Positions 11,260-24,954 of a stretch of 64,000 bases of DNA are shown piece by piece. Numbering within the stretch: the stretch's first letter is position 1; every line of letters starts with the position of its first letter. The stretch is from Medakamo hakoo (taxonomy: Eukaryota; Chlorophyta; Trebouxiophyceae; Coccomyxaceae): the NCBI GenBank assembly GCA_026636295.1, contig CP089462.1, forward strand, positions 372,001-436,000. Reading direction: 5' to 3'. The notes beneath the pieces were generated by a model. It was not told where the DNA came from, did no database searches, and was given only the letters and a program-made list of their open reading frames with translations. A program made the translations under genes and the position numbers.

Positions 11260-14200
11260 CTACGCGTCCGCCAGCTCCAGGCGGGGCACGATGTTCATGG
11301 CCTGCAACTCCTGGAACAGCAGCTTGCACGCGTACGGCAGGGGGAGGGTGGCCATGGCGTCGGGCGAGCGCGTGGTCGGGCACACGGGCGCGCGCGCCCG
11401 CTTGCCGTCGTGGTAGCCCATCAGCCCGCAGTGCGTGCACACGTGCACGTCGAACGCGTCGGAGGAGAGCATGAGGCGTTCCAGCAGCAGGGCGGACGCG
11501 CCGTACCCGATCAGGCAGTCGCGCTCCATCTCGCCCAGGCGCAGGCCGCCGTCGCGCGCGCGGCCTTCCGTCGGCTGGCGCGTCAGCACGACGCGCGGGC
11601 CCCGCGCCCGGGCGTGCACCTTGTCCAGGACCATGTGCTTCAGCTTCTGGTAGTAGACGGGCCCGGCGAAGATGGACGCGGACAGCGGGGCTCCCGTCGT
11701 GCCGCAGGTCAGCAGGTCTTTGCCGCAGTACGAGTAGCCGTGGGCCACGAGCGTCGCGGCGAGCGCGTCCGCGGCGTCGGCCGTGCCGGCGCCCTCGCCA
11801 AAGGCCGTGCCGTACCGCGTCTTGCCCGACAGCACGGCCGCCTTGGCGCCCAGCAGCTCCAGCAGCTTGCCGACCGTCATGCGGGACGGGAAGCCGTGCG
11901 GGTTCATGACCAAGTCGGGGCACACGCCGCGCTCGTCAAACGGCAGGTCGGGCGCGGGGGCGACGGCGCCGACCACGCCCTTTTGGCCGTGGCGGGACGA
12001 AAACTTGTCGCCCAGCTCGGGGCGGCGGGCGTGGCGGACGAGGACTTTGATGACGAGGTGGGCGTCATCGTTGCGGGTCAGGAGGACGCGGTCGACGACC
12101 GCGGCCTCGCCGGGCGGCCCGCGCCAGGACGCGGGCGCGGGGCGGTAGCCCGCGTCGGGTGGGGCGGACGACCCGGGCGGCGCAGGGCCGGACGCGGCGC
12201 CGCCTGGGCCCGGGCCGCCCGACGCGCCGCTCACGCCGCCGCCGCCGCCGCCGGCGCCGCCGCCCAACCCCGCCACAGCCGCAGCCGACGGCGGCACAAA
12301 GTCGCGAGTGTTGGCCGGCACCTGCTTGTTGAGGAAGACGTCGCCGGCGCGGACGACCTCGCCCACGGCGGCGATGCCGTCGGCTTCCAGCAGGCGCAGG
12401 CGGCCGGGCGCGCGGGTCTCGCCGGGCGGCGGCGGGGGTGGCGGCACCACCCTGTCGGCCGTGCGGTTGTTGTGTTTCTTCAGGACGGCCGCGTGCTTGC
12501 GCAGGACGAGGCAGCGCCCAAACCCGCGGTCCAGGGAGGCCTTGTTCAGGACGATGGCGTCTTCAATGTCGTAGCCTGGTGGGAGTGTGGGGTGAGGGGG
12601 GAGGGATGGTGGGTGCCACAGCAAAACGGTGAGGGGGCAGGCATGGGGGGAGGTGGGTGGATGGATGGGAGCAGGGGGTGGGGGGAAGGAAAAAAGGGGG
12701 GGGTGTCCTCCCCCAACCCATATGGGCCGCACCTGAGTAGGACATGACGGCCACAATCGCGTTCTGGCCCGCGCCCAGCCGGTCAAAGCCGACCAGCTCC
12801 AGGGGCCGCGTCGCGACCAGGGGCTTGGCCGGGTAAGCCAGCAGGTACAGCAGCGTGTCCATACGGACGCCCTGGTTGTAGGCGACGGCGCCCATGGCCT
12901 GCTTGCCCATGGCGCACTGATACGTGTTGCGCGGCGACTGGTTGTGGTGCGGGTACGGGATCAGGCCCGCGACGACGCCCAGGATGGACAGGGGCTCGAT
13001 CTCCAGGTGGGTGTGGGCGCGCGTGAGCGACGCTTCGGCCAGCGCGACGAGCGCGTCGGCCTCCTCATTCACGTCCAGGAACTCCACGACGCCGGCGGCC
13101 ACCAGGTCCGCGAACGACGTGGTGCCGGCTTTGACGGCGGCCGTGTGCGCGGCCGTCAGGCGCGGCACGCCGCCGTCGCAGATGATGAGCGGGCGGCAGA
13201 CCCGGCCGCCGTCGGCCGCGATGTGGACGCACCCGTCGCCGGGGGGCGCGCACACGCTCACGTACGGGTTGAGCCGGCCGCCCCGCCGCAGGGACCGCAG
13301 GGCGGCCACGAGGGAGGCCGGGTCCGCGTGGCAGCCCAGGATGCAGCCGTTGAGCAGGACGACGGCCGACCCGGCCGCGTGCGCCTCGCCGCCGGCCAGG
13401 CCGTCGGCGGGTTCGACGCCGAGCGCTTCGGCGAGCGCGGCCAGCGGGCCGTCCTCGCCGTCCGTCGTCACGTGCGTCAGCAGGGCCAGGTTCTTGACCA
13501 GGCCGCACGACTCGCCCTCCGGCGTGTCGGCCGGGCACAGGCGGCCCCACTGCGACGGCTGCAGCGCGCGCGGCCCGGACACCTTGCGCGTGCGCTCAAA
13601 CTGAGACGTGATGCGCGTCATCATGCCGAGCGTCGCGATGAAGGACAGGCGGTTGAGGGCCTGGGTGACGCCCTTGCGCTCCATGCGGAAGCGGCGGATG
13701 GTCCAGTTGCCGGACGCGATGGCGCCCTCCAGCCCCGCGGTGATGGTGTCGGTGCGCAACATTTTTGCGGCGTCAAACGCGCCCGCGCGGTGCGCCTTGC
13801 TCAACATCGCGTCCGCCTGCCGCTTCAGGTCCGCGTTCAGCCGCTTGAACAGGTCCTCGAACAGCAGGCCCAGCAGGCCGCCCGCCAGCTCCAGGCGCTT
13901 GGCGCCGCAGTAGTCCCGGTCGTCCAGGCGGCCCGGGTCCAGGTGGGCGGCCAGCATGCGCCGCACCATGAGCGCCAGGTACCGCAGCTTGGCCCGGAAG
14001 TCAAAGCGGGTCACGGGCACATGGCAGATGACGACGTTGGCCAGGATGTCGCGGGCCTCGTCGCCGCGGGAGCGGGGCGGGCGGCGGGAGGACGGGGGGG
14101 TGTTGGCCGCGCCGGACGGCGGCGGCGCCGCCGGGCCGGCCGGGCCGGACGCCGGGGTGTGCGCGCCGCTGCCGCCCGGGCGCGCGTCGGCCGCCTTGCC

Positions 14201-15418
14201 CGGCGCGGCCGCCGCGGGCGGCGCGCCGCCGCCGCCGCCGCCGCCGCCGCTGCCGCCGCCGCCCCCAAAGGGTGACCGCGCCGCCTTCACCCGCGCGCCC
14301 AGGGCATCCAGCGCGTCCGACCGCGTCACCACGCCCTCCCGGCGGGCGTCCTGCAGCGTCGGCAGCAGCAGGGACGCCAGCGCCGGCTCGCCGCCCACCA
14401 GGGCCAGCACGTCCGCGTCCGACTCGGCACCCATGGCCTTCATGACGACCGCCACGTTGACGTCGTCCGCGAAGGCGTTGTGGCGCAGGCACACGCGGCC
14501 GCCCTTCCACACCACGGCCGTCTTGGACTTGCGCTCGTGCGTGGAGGACGTCACCGCCGCGGTCGCGGACCCGGTCGCGCCGTCGGGCTCGACAAGGATG
14601 CGGTTCTTGGACAGCTGCTCCTGGATGAGGACGACCTTCTCCGCGCCGCGCACGACAAAGTAGCCGCCCGGGTCGAGCGGGCACTCGCGCAGGCGGGCCA
14701 GCTCGGCTTCCGTCCGCCCCCGCAGCACGCACCGGTCGGAGCGCAGCATGATGGGCAGCCGCCCGATCAGCAGCGCGCCCGACCCGCCGCGCCCCTTGCG
14801 CACGACCAGCTCGCGGCCGCGCGTGTACTCCACGTCCACCGTGATGGGCGCCGCGTACGTCATGTCGCGCAGGCGGCACTGCTGCGGCGTCACGTCCGCG
14901 GTGACGTACTCTTCCTCCACGCACGGCCGCCCGACAAAGACGTCGGTGTAGCGCAGGTAGAAGTTGGGGTCGGTGTCGCACGTGACGCGTTCGTTGCCCT
15001 TGGCGCGCACGATTTTTTTGATTTCGCGGTTGACAAAGTGGTCGAAGGAGTCGATGTGCTGGCGGACGAGGCCCCGGACCTGTTGTGTGTGTTGTGTGTG
15101 TTTTGGAGGAGGAGGGGTGGGCAGGGGAGGGATGGTTGTGGCTAGGTTGATGGATGGAGGGGACGGGAGAGGAACACAAAAGTCGCGGGCAGGCCTCACC
15201 TGCAGGAACGCCGGCAGCAGCTCGTACTTGTCCTTGATGGTAGACACTGGGGACGTGAGCTTGGACGGGTCGGACGCCAAAGCCGCGGCGACGGCGGCGG
15301 GCGTGGTGGCACCGGCCGCGGCTGTGAACGCATCGGGCGCGGCCGCGCGGCCGTGGTGCGAAGCCGACGGGCCGGCGCGCCCGTCCCGGCCGGACGGGCC
15401 TGGACCTTCCGCGTGCAT
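11260..15418 (-). CDS. NRPC2: DNA-directed RNA polymerase III second-largest subunit (RPC2)
   Basis: Three exons (15418-15200, 15079-12733, 12575-11260) give 1,293 residues that align along their length with eukaryotic RPC2/POLR3B. Diagnostic segments include [108 protein letters not shown] and the end [21 protein letters not shown]. The LPYACKLL...MNIVPRL tail separates Pol III from Pol I and II. The subunit forms half of the active site that transcribes tRNA and 5S rRNA genes. Ala/Gly/Pro-rich inserts near 14,090-14,280 and 12,150-12,290 enlarge it. The C-terminal zinc ribbon is altered (CTHC...VCPTT). The gene is head-to-head with the unknown gene at 15,926. Confidence 0.96.
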
Positions 15419-15925
15419 GGTCTGGCCTATCGCGCGCACGTCTGCGGCTGGGTGCGCCACGTCGGCCGCGGACGAGGGTAGGGGTGAAGGGGACGGCCAG
15501 TGACCGCGGCCGCCGTCGTCGTCGGCCGGCGGCGCGCCGCTAGCCGGGGACTGTGCGGCGGGCGGCATTTCAAAGTGCACACCACCACCCCTGCGCTGCC
15601 ACTGCTGCAGGCCGGAGACGACGCCTGCACCTGGCGAGAAAGGAGCGGGCGAGCGCGCGCGCGTGCCCGTCTCCTGCCCGCTGCTGTGTGCTTTTTGTTG
15701 GCGCTCGGCCGATGTTTTCGCTCTGTACAAACACAGCCCCCCCATTCGTTCGGCCACACTCCTCTCATTTTTTTTGGTGTAGTGAGCCCGCCCGTGCACG
15801 GCCGGCGCGCGTGCAGCGACTGTCGCTGCACGCACACACACGGGAGGGCACACAGCCGCCCTTCTCAGCTGTCCATCCCGGAAGGCCCCCGCGTGATCGC
15901 CTCGCCTCCCGCACCTCGCCGACGC
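15419..15925. promoter_or_regulatory. Divergent promoter region between RPC2 and an unknown gene
   Basis: About 500 bp separate the two start codons. The part next to RPC2 stays open in several frames but looks non-conserved. A T-rich patch at 15,766-15,778 is the most AT-rich point. The start of the plus-strand gene is uncertain, so part of this interval could be 5' coding sequence. Confidence 0.4.
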
Positions 15926-17833
15926 ATGAGCGCCGTGCTCGCAGCCGCCGCGGCCGGTTGCACGCCACGGCCGGCCCTGCCGCCCGGTCCGACAGGCCCT
16001 GCGCGCCTCGGCGAGGCTCTGCGAGATGCGGCACCGCACGCCATGAGTGCGGCACGCCCACCCCACCCTACCACGACCGGCCGCGGGCTGGTTTGGCCAA
16101 GCCGTCGCACTCGCTCGGCTCATGCACGCCCGACCTCGACTCGCGCACTCGCCCGCCTGGGTGCCGGCCCACCCGCCCGCCGCGCGTCGTCGACGTCCAC
16201 GCCCGCCATGCGCGGCGGCCGCGACCTGACGTCCGACGATTTCGTCATGCCGGACCCGCCGCCGACGCCGCCCCCGCTGTCCGTGTCCGAGGCGGGCGGC
16301 GCGCGCCTGTGGGAAATCGACCTGCCGACGGCGTACGACATCGTCGTGGACCCGGAGGGATGGCCGGCCAAGGTCAAGGACTGGCCCCGCTTTTGGGCGC
16401 TGCACGCGACCTGGCAACTCCACCTCGGCCGGCGGGACGCCGCGCCCAAGGGCGACGACAAAAACAGCCCGCGCAAGCGGCCGGGCGCGGTGTTTGAGCG
16501 CGCCCTCATCCTCAGCCCGCCCGACGGCGGGCCGGGCGCCCCGCCCCGGCCGGACAGCCTGCTGCAGCTGCAAGCGCAGGCCAAGGCCGGGGATGCGACC
16601 GCCGAGGGCGGAGGCACCACCAACCAGTGGTACTCCTCGGACGACGAGCACGGCGACGCGGCGTCCGACTCCGACTCCGACGACACGTCCGACGGCCCGG
16701 ACATCGCCCGCCCGGCCCTCCTGGGCTCGGCCACCGCCGCCGCCGCCGCCAAGGAATTCTGGGAGGAGGACGGCCTGTACACGGACGCGATTGACAACGC
16801 CATCCGCATCGTGCAGGCGGCCCTGCCCCGGCTGGCGGCCGCGGGCGTCCCCGTCCCCGAGTACGTGCCGCCGTACGACGTCGAGCGCGACGCCTTCACC
16901 GTCTTCACGGACAGGCCTGAAGAGGCGGCGTGGGACACGCGGTGGCGGACGGCGCGGGATGACGTGGCCCGCCCCGCGCCGACGCCGCTGCCGTCGCCGT
17001 ACGCGGGGTGGGCGGGCGTCGAGGTGCGGGCGTGGGCGGAGAAGCGCGCGGCGCACGCGGCCGACGACGCGGCGTTCGCGTGGGAGCAGGCCAAGGTGGG
17101 CGCGTTCGTGGAGGCGGACGCCACCGAGCTGACCGACGTGCGCATGCGCCGGGCCGTCGACGACATCCCCGGCTTCAAGTTCACGTGGAGCCATGACGAG
17201 ATCATGGCCGTCATCACAAACGGCGGCATCAGCGTCCACCCGGACGCGGTGCGCCCGGCCCTGGGCGTCACGGCGCCGGGCACGGTCGTAGACTACTGGG
17301 AGGAGGGCATCCACTGGCCGGCGCCCATCGAGGAGAGCCTGGACGCGGCGGGGCGGCTGGCCGGGCCGGGGACGCGCGGCCCGCCCGAGCTCGCGGACCC
17401 GGAGGGCTGGGGCGTGTTTGTGGAGGGCGAGGACGGCGAGGGCGGCGTGGCCGGCGGGTCGGCGGCCGGCCTGAGCCCGGCGCTGGTCGCCGAAGCGGCG
17501 GCCGCGGCCGCCATCGTCCCGGCGTCCGTGTCCGGCATGGCGACCCGGCGGCGCGGGGGCGGGGGCGGGGGCGGGCCGGCCGCAACCGCCGACAGCAGCG
17601 CGGACGAGGAGGAGGGCGGCGGGGACGGGCTGGCCGGCGGCGGGCCGCCGCCGCCCGCGACCCAGCCGCCCCCGCTTGGCAGCACGGCCGCCTCCGCCAC
17701 GCTGGACGAGCCGTTTGCGGACTTTGAGGACAGCACCGGAGCGGTGGCCGGCTCGTTGCTGGACCCCGCGGACGACCACACCGCCCGGACGCGCGGCGTG
17801 GAGTGGGACGACGAGGACGAGCCGGAAGAGTGA
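15926..17833 (+). CDS. Unknown acidic-tailed protein, probably organelle-targeted
   Basis: One open exon. From the ATG at 15,926 it has 635 codons; another ATG at 16,042 is equally plausible, and 16,208 would remove all of the leader. The first 95 residues are Ala/Arg/Ser/Pro-rich without acidic residues, like a transit peptide (PPARRASSTSTPAMRGG). The body has well-ordered, low-bias segments: LWEIDLPTAYDIVVDPEGW, EFWEEDGLYTDAIDNAIRIV, DIPGFKFTWSHDEIMAVITN and VDYWEEGIHWPAPIEESLD. It ends DEPFADFEDSTGAVAG...EWDDEDEPEE. The many tryptophans and these ordered blocks argue for a real conserved protein. I considered plastid transcription factors of the pTAC class but could not match any, so no function is assigned. 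Confidence 0.75.
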   Translation: MSAVLAAAAAGCTPRPALPPGPTGPARLGEALRDAAPHAMSAARPPHPTTTGRGLVWPSRRTRSAHARPTSTRALARLGAGPPARRASSTSTPAMRGGRDLTSDDFVMPDPPPTPPPLSVSEAGGARLWEIDLPTAYDIVVDPEGWPAKVKDWPRFWALHATWQLHLGRRDAAPKGDDKNSPRKRPGAVFERALILSPPDGGPGAPPRPDSLLQLQAQAKAGDATAEGGGTTNQWYSSDDEHGDAASDSDSDDTSDGPDIARPALLGSATAAAAAKEFWEEDGLYTDAIDNAIRIVQAALPRLAAAGVPVPEYVPPYDVERDAFTVFTDRPEEAAWDTRWRTARDDVARPAPTPLPSPYAGWAGVEVRAWAEKRAAHAADDAAFAWEQAKVGAFVEADATELTDVRMRRAVDDIPGFKFTWSHDEIMAVITNGGISVHPDAVRPALGVTAPGTVVDYWEEGIHWPAPIEESLDAAGRLAGPGTRGPPELADPEGWGVFVEGEDGEGGVAGGSAAGLSPALVAEAAAAAAIVPASVSGMATRRRGGGGGGGPAATADSSADEEEGGGDGLAGGGPPPPATQPPPLGSTAASATLDEPFADFEDSTGAVAGSLLDPADDHTARTRGVEWDDEDEPEE

Positions 17834-18067
17834 GACGGGGGGAGGGGGGGGGAGGGTGGCCACACCCGGCAAAAAAAAGGACGATTGTTTTTCTCTGTTT
17901 AACACGTATGCACAGCACGCACGGGGAGGGAGGAGGGGGCACCGCGGGGGTGGTGGGGTGGGGTTGTCTCTACGTGGCGCGCGCGGCCGCGCCTCCTGCG
18001 CCTGGGCCCCGCTCCTGCAGCTTGAAAAAACGACAAAGAGTCGCAGGCACCGTCAGTCCCCCTGCCC

Positions 18068-18916
18068 TCACGGCCGCGCCCCGCGGCCGGCCTTGGCGCC
18101 CAAGTCCGCCTGCAGCCGGGCGGCGGCCGCCGGGGCGACGGCCTTGCCCGCCGCCACGGCCGCGACGAGCGCGGCCACCTCGGTTTCGGACCGCGAGGCC
18201 GACGCCGCGGGCGAGCGGCCGCCGCGGGCGGCGGCCAACCGCGGGACCTCCACCAGCCCGCAGATGGGCGCCGCAATCAGCAGCGTGTCGGACGACCCGT
18301 CCGCCAGCAGGGGCATGGCGTTGCGGGCCTGGCACAGGCACAGGTCCGACTCCGGGATGCCGAGCGCGGTGCCGACCTGCCACGCGGCCGTCGACCCCGT
18401 CAGCGACGAGAACAGCAGGCACTGGCACGCCGTCATGGCCGCGCCCACCTCGCCGCAGCCGCCGGCGGCCACGGCCTGGCACACGGACTTGCCGATGGCG
18501 GCCGCGTACGCCGTCAGGTTGCCAGCGCACGACGCGTCCGCGCACTCCGAGGCGGGCGTCGTCGCGATGCAGCTGCCCACCGCGCCGCCGGGCACGACCA
18601 CGCCCGTGTCCAGCACGGCGTCGGACGCGTCCGTGCCGTTGGCGCCGGGCGGGCCGACGGGCCCAACCAAGCCGCGCGGGCCGCGGAGCTTGAGCTTGAG
18701 GTCGTCGAGCGGGGAGGGCGGCAGGCCGCCGGCCTGGTGGGTGGGTGGGTGGGGTGGGGGCAAGGCAAGGGTGTTGTTGTTGAGTAACAACTCATCTGAC
18801 GCTGTCTGTGCGCGCGCGCGCGCGCGCGCGTCACCATTTTTAGCTCCGCGCCGGCCTCCACGACGCACCGCAACGGACGCGAGCAATGTCAAAGAGAGGG
18901 CCAACGCCCACTTCAT
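18068..18916 (-). CDS. Secreted Cys-rich protein with a short collagen-like segment
   Basis: Two exons (18916-18869, 18733-18068) give 237 residues. Exon 1 is exactly a signal peptide (MKWALALSLTLLASVA). Exon 2 opens with a Gly-X-Y stretch, GPRGLVGPVGPPGANG, about five or six collagen-type triplets. A domain with roughly eleven cysteines follows (CIATTPASECADASCAG, GKSVCQAVAAGGCGEV, TACQCLL, DLCLCQARN, APICGL). The tail is Ala-rich and basic. The Cys pattern vaguely recalls extracellular four-helix domains of the lipid-transfer or elicitin sort, but I cannot match it. It is probably an extracellular matrix or wall component. The start is fixed by the signal peptide and a GTGCGT donor. Confidence 0.72.
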   Translation of the reverse strand: MKWALALSLTLLASVAVRRGGRRGAKNGDARARARAQTASDELLLNNNTLALPPPHPPTHQAGGLPPSPLDDLKLKLRGPRGLVGPVGPPGANGTDASDAVLDTGVVVPGGAVGSCIATTPASECADASCAGNLTAYAAAIGKSVCQAVAAGGCGEVGAAMTACQCLLFSSLTGSTAAWQVGTALGIPESDLCLCQARNAMPLLADGSSDTLLIAAPICGLVEVPRLAAARGGRSPAASASRSETEVAALVAAVAAGKAVAPAAAARLQADLGAKAGRGARP

Positions 18917-19357
18917 GGTTTGAGGTGCAAAGCCTGGTGTTTGGCGGTGTGTGTGGAGGGCGGGAGGAGGAAAATGCATGACGGAGGTGCATGCGGTTCG
19001 GTGCGGGCAACAAAAGCAACCGCCCTCTCCGCGCGGCCGGGCCGCCGGTCGAGCGCTCCCGCAAACCCGACACGCGGGGACGTCAAAAGTGTTATTGTGC
19101 GTTTGGGTGGACGCAGGAGGGGTGGGGACGGACCTGGGCGCGTTCCGAGGGAGAGAAAGGAGAGAGGGCGTCTTGGCCGGTGTGAAAAGACACACACTGT
19201 GACCACACTCTCTGACCACACTCTCTCTCTACCACCACGGGGGCACCCACGCCCACCCACGCATGCCGCCGCGACGCCGCGCCCCCTCACAGCCCGCCAG
19301 CCCAGGAGGGGCGCGCCCGGGCGCGCGGTGGGGTGGGGGGCCATTCCCGCCCCGTGT
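18917..19357. other. Intergenic, tandem minus-strand genes
   Basis: The 441 bp hold the promoter of the collagen-like gene and the 3' flank of the mannanase gene. Short CTCTCT patches occur near 19,208-19,236. No ORF with coding character or RNA gene was found. Confidence 0.45.
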
Positions 19358-22052
<2,695 letters not shown>

Positions 22053-22754
22053 TGTCTGGGTGTTGCTCGTCTCCTTCTGGCTTGGCGGGCGCCCAGGCAG
22101 AGAGGGGTGGGCAGAGTGAAGGTTGGACGGCCGGCCGGCCGGGCTTCGGCCGCCCTTGCGCCCCTCTCGCACCAGACTCGAGTCTGCTCGCGCTCTCCCC
22201 CCAACTGGCTGTCGCCCGTCCGTCCCAGGCCTGCGCCGCCCGTATTCCCTCGCCCACGCCCTCCTACCAGGGCCGGACACCCCGGGTCAACACATCGGCC
22301 TAGCCCACGCGCTCGTCAGCCCCGGGTTGGTCTGTTTGCTTGTTTTTGTTTTGCTCCGACGCCCGACGCCGCGCAACCGCATTCGCCGTCCGCGCCCGCC
22401 CCCGCCGATCCAGGATTTCCGGGTGAGTTTCGCCGCGGTGCATTGACGGGCAGACACCCGATGCCATGGATGAGAAAGGAGGGGGGCATGGTGCGCGAGG
22501 TTGCACGTTTCGCGGCCTAAGTCACGCCGGGGAAGGCGGGGGGAAAGAGGGGCGCGCGGGCTGTGGGGGCCCCGCTTGCCTGTCGGTTCCCCTCCGCGGC
22601 TCCGCGACGCCGCCGCCGCCGCTGGTGCGGCCGCCACGCCACTCGTCCGCCCTTGTTTGGCGGAGCGGCACCCACACATCACATCGCGCCATAGGTCACC
22701 CCCTCACAGGCCTTGTTCGTCGGCCCTACAACCCTCCTCTCTCGTCCGACAGCC
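22053..22754. promoter_or_regulatory. Divergent promoter region, mannanase/KCS
   Basis: This is the longest intergenic gap in the window (702 bp), between two outward-facing start codons. It is less GC-biased near 22,330-22,440 (a ttgtttgcttgtttttgttttg patch). No coding ORF with credible composition and no RNA fold could be supported. Confidence 0.45.
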
Positions 22755-24593
22755 ATGCCCTCCCGCACGACGACCCTCGCACTGCTGCCCGCGGCCGTCG
22801 CCGCGGCCGCCGGCCGCCTGGCGCCCTCCCTCACCACCGCCGCCTCCACGGTCGCGTCCCGCGCCCCGGCCGCCATCCAGGCCCGCCTCCCGACGGCGGG
22901 CCGGTACCTGGCAGCCCTGGCCCTGGCGGCGGGCGGTGGCGACGCCGCGCGCGGCGCGGCCGTCCTGGCCGTCCTCGCGGCCCTGACCCTGGTCGGCCTG
23001 GCGGCCGCCCTGCTGCCCCGCCGGCCGACGCCCGTCTACCTCATGGCCTTCTCCGTCTTCCGCCCGCCCGCCCACCTGCGGTGCTCCCGCAAAAAGTTCA
23101 TCGAAATCTCGCGCGACTGCGGCGCGTTTGACGACGCGGCCATGGCCTTCCAGGAAAAGATGGCGGCCGCGGGCGGGCTGGCCGACGGGACGTACCTGCC
23201 CGAAGCCATGTTTGCGACGCCGCCCGCGCCGTCCATTGCCGCGGCCCGGGCGGAGGCGGAGATGGTGCTGGGCGCGACCGTCAACGACGCGCTCGCGGCG
23301 GCGGGCGTGTCGCCCGCCCAGGTCGACGCCGTCGTCGTCAACTGCTCCCTGTTCTGCCCGACGCCGTCCCTGGCCGCCATGGTCGTGCGCATGTGGGGGC
23401 TGCGCCCGGACGTCATCACCTACAACCTGGGCGGCCAGGGCTGTTCCGCGGGCGTCATCGCGCTCGGCCTCGCCCAGGAGATTCTCCAGGCCTACCCCAA
23501 CTTCCGCGTGCTGGTGCGTTTTGCTTTTTTTTAATTTTCTGGGACACACGTGGCGCTCCTTTTTTTACCTGGTCGACGGGGGGGAGGGGGGGGCGAGACC
23601 ACCGGCCGCACCGGAGAGTGGGGAGGCGCGCGTGCGCGCGCGCAGAGGGGAGTGGGGGACGCACACGGCTCGCCCGACTGAGAGCTGGAACAGGGCCCGA
23701 CCCCCAGGTCCGGGCCTGTTCCAGGTGGCCGCCGCGCCGCCCGCGCACACCCCCTCGCACTCTCTCACCCACACGCGCCCTCACGCGCCCTCACGCCCCC
23801 CCCCTCCACGCCCCCACGCCGCCCCCCTCCCCCTACCCAGGTCGTCTCCACCGAAAACATCACCCAAAACTGGTACTTTGGCTCCGACCGGTCCATGCTG
23901 ATCCCCAACGCCCTGTTCCGCCTGGGCGGCGCGGCCGCGCTCCTGTCCAACCGCCCGGCCGACAGGCGCAGCGCCCGGTACGTCCTGTCCCACCTGGTCC
24001 GCACGCACGCGGGCGCGGACGCGGGCGCGTACGAGTGCGTCGTCCAGCGCGAGGACGCGGCGGGGACGGTGGGCGTGCACCTCTCCAAAACGCTCGTGTC
24101 GGTTGCGGGCAAGGCCCTGACCGCCAACATCACGCGCCTGGCCCCGCGCGTCCTGCCCTGGGGCCAGCAAGCCCGCTTCGTGCTGAACGCGCTGCGCCGC
24201 CGCACCGCGCGGGACAAGGCGTCCCGCCCCCCGCCCTTCATGCCCGACTTCACGACCGCGTTCGACCACTTTTGCGTGCACACGGGCGGCCGCGGCGTCC
24301 TGGACGAGCTGGAGAAGCAGTTGGGCCTGCCGCCGGCCGCCATGGCGCCTTCCCGCGCCACCCTCGCCCGGTACGGCAACACGTCCTCCTCGTCCATCTG
24401 GTACACGCTGGCGGGGATTGAGGCGGGCGCCGCGGGCGTGAAACGCGGCGACCGCGTGTGGCAGGTCGCCTTTGGCTCCGGCTTCAAATGCAACTCCGCG
24501 GTGTGGACGGCGTTGAGGAGTGGGCGTGTCGTCCACCCGGCCTGGGACACGGACCTGGACAGCCGGGAAGGCTTCGACGTCGTCGAGGAGTGA
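22755..24593 (+). CDS. KCS: 3-ketoacyl-CoA synthase (FAE1/KCS type)
   Basis: Two exons (22755-23513, 23841-24593) give 503 residues, the normal length. Two hydrophobic N-terminal segments anchor the enzyme in the ER. The thiolase-fold triad is complete: Cys in NLGGQGCSAGVIALGLA, His in HFCVHTGGRGVLDELEKQL and Asn in RYGNTSSSSIWYTLA. LRCSRKKFIEISRDCGAF and VVVNCSLFCPTPSLAAMVV are further FAE1-family signatures. It catalyses the condensation of an acyl-CoA with malonyl-CoA, the first step of very-long-chain fatty acid elongation. The start at 22,755 was chosen over an upstream in-frame ATG at 22,713 because the latter adds a non-conserved peptide. Substrate chain length cannot be read from sequence. 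Confidence 0.95.
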
Positions 24594-24954
24594 GTTGAGT
24601 GGTGAGACACAGAGGGGAGAGAGAGGGGGCGGGGGTGAACAGAGAGAGACAAACCTGATGCCCCGCCCGACAGCTTTGATTTCATTTGACTACATGTCGC
24701 CCGCCAGCCAAAAGAGAGGGAGAGAGAGAGAGAGTTGAGAGAGAGAGTTGAGAGTGAGCATTTCATGAAAATCCCGCCGTTTTGAGAGTGTTACACGCAT
24801 GCAAAAAAAGAGACAGGCCGTTGCTATGACACGTGACACAAGCACCACCTCCATCCATCTCCCGCCGCCGTCCCGCCGACGTCCACCCTCCATTCGCAGG
24901 CACGCGCCCGTCCACGCATGACAGCCTCACCTGCCTATGTATGCATCTACCCCC
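24594..24954. other. Convergent 3' intergenic region with AG repeat
   Basis: The 361 bp lie between the 3' ends of KCS (plus) and RTF2 (minus). An imperfect GA-rich repeat occupies about 24,711-24,755, followed by a relatively AT-rich stretch (gcatttcatgaaaatcccg). This is likely 3' UTR and termination sequence for both genes. Confidence 0.5.

Noticed and set aside
12563-17905. A continuous 1,780-codon minus-strand frame joining RPC2 to upstream sequence
   Set aside because: Only the part from 15,418 downward is RPC2. The upstream part runs antisense through the divergent unknown gene and has no conserved motif.
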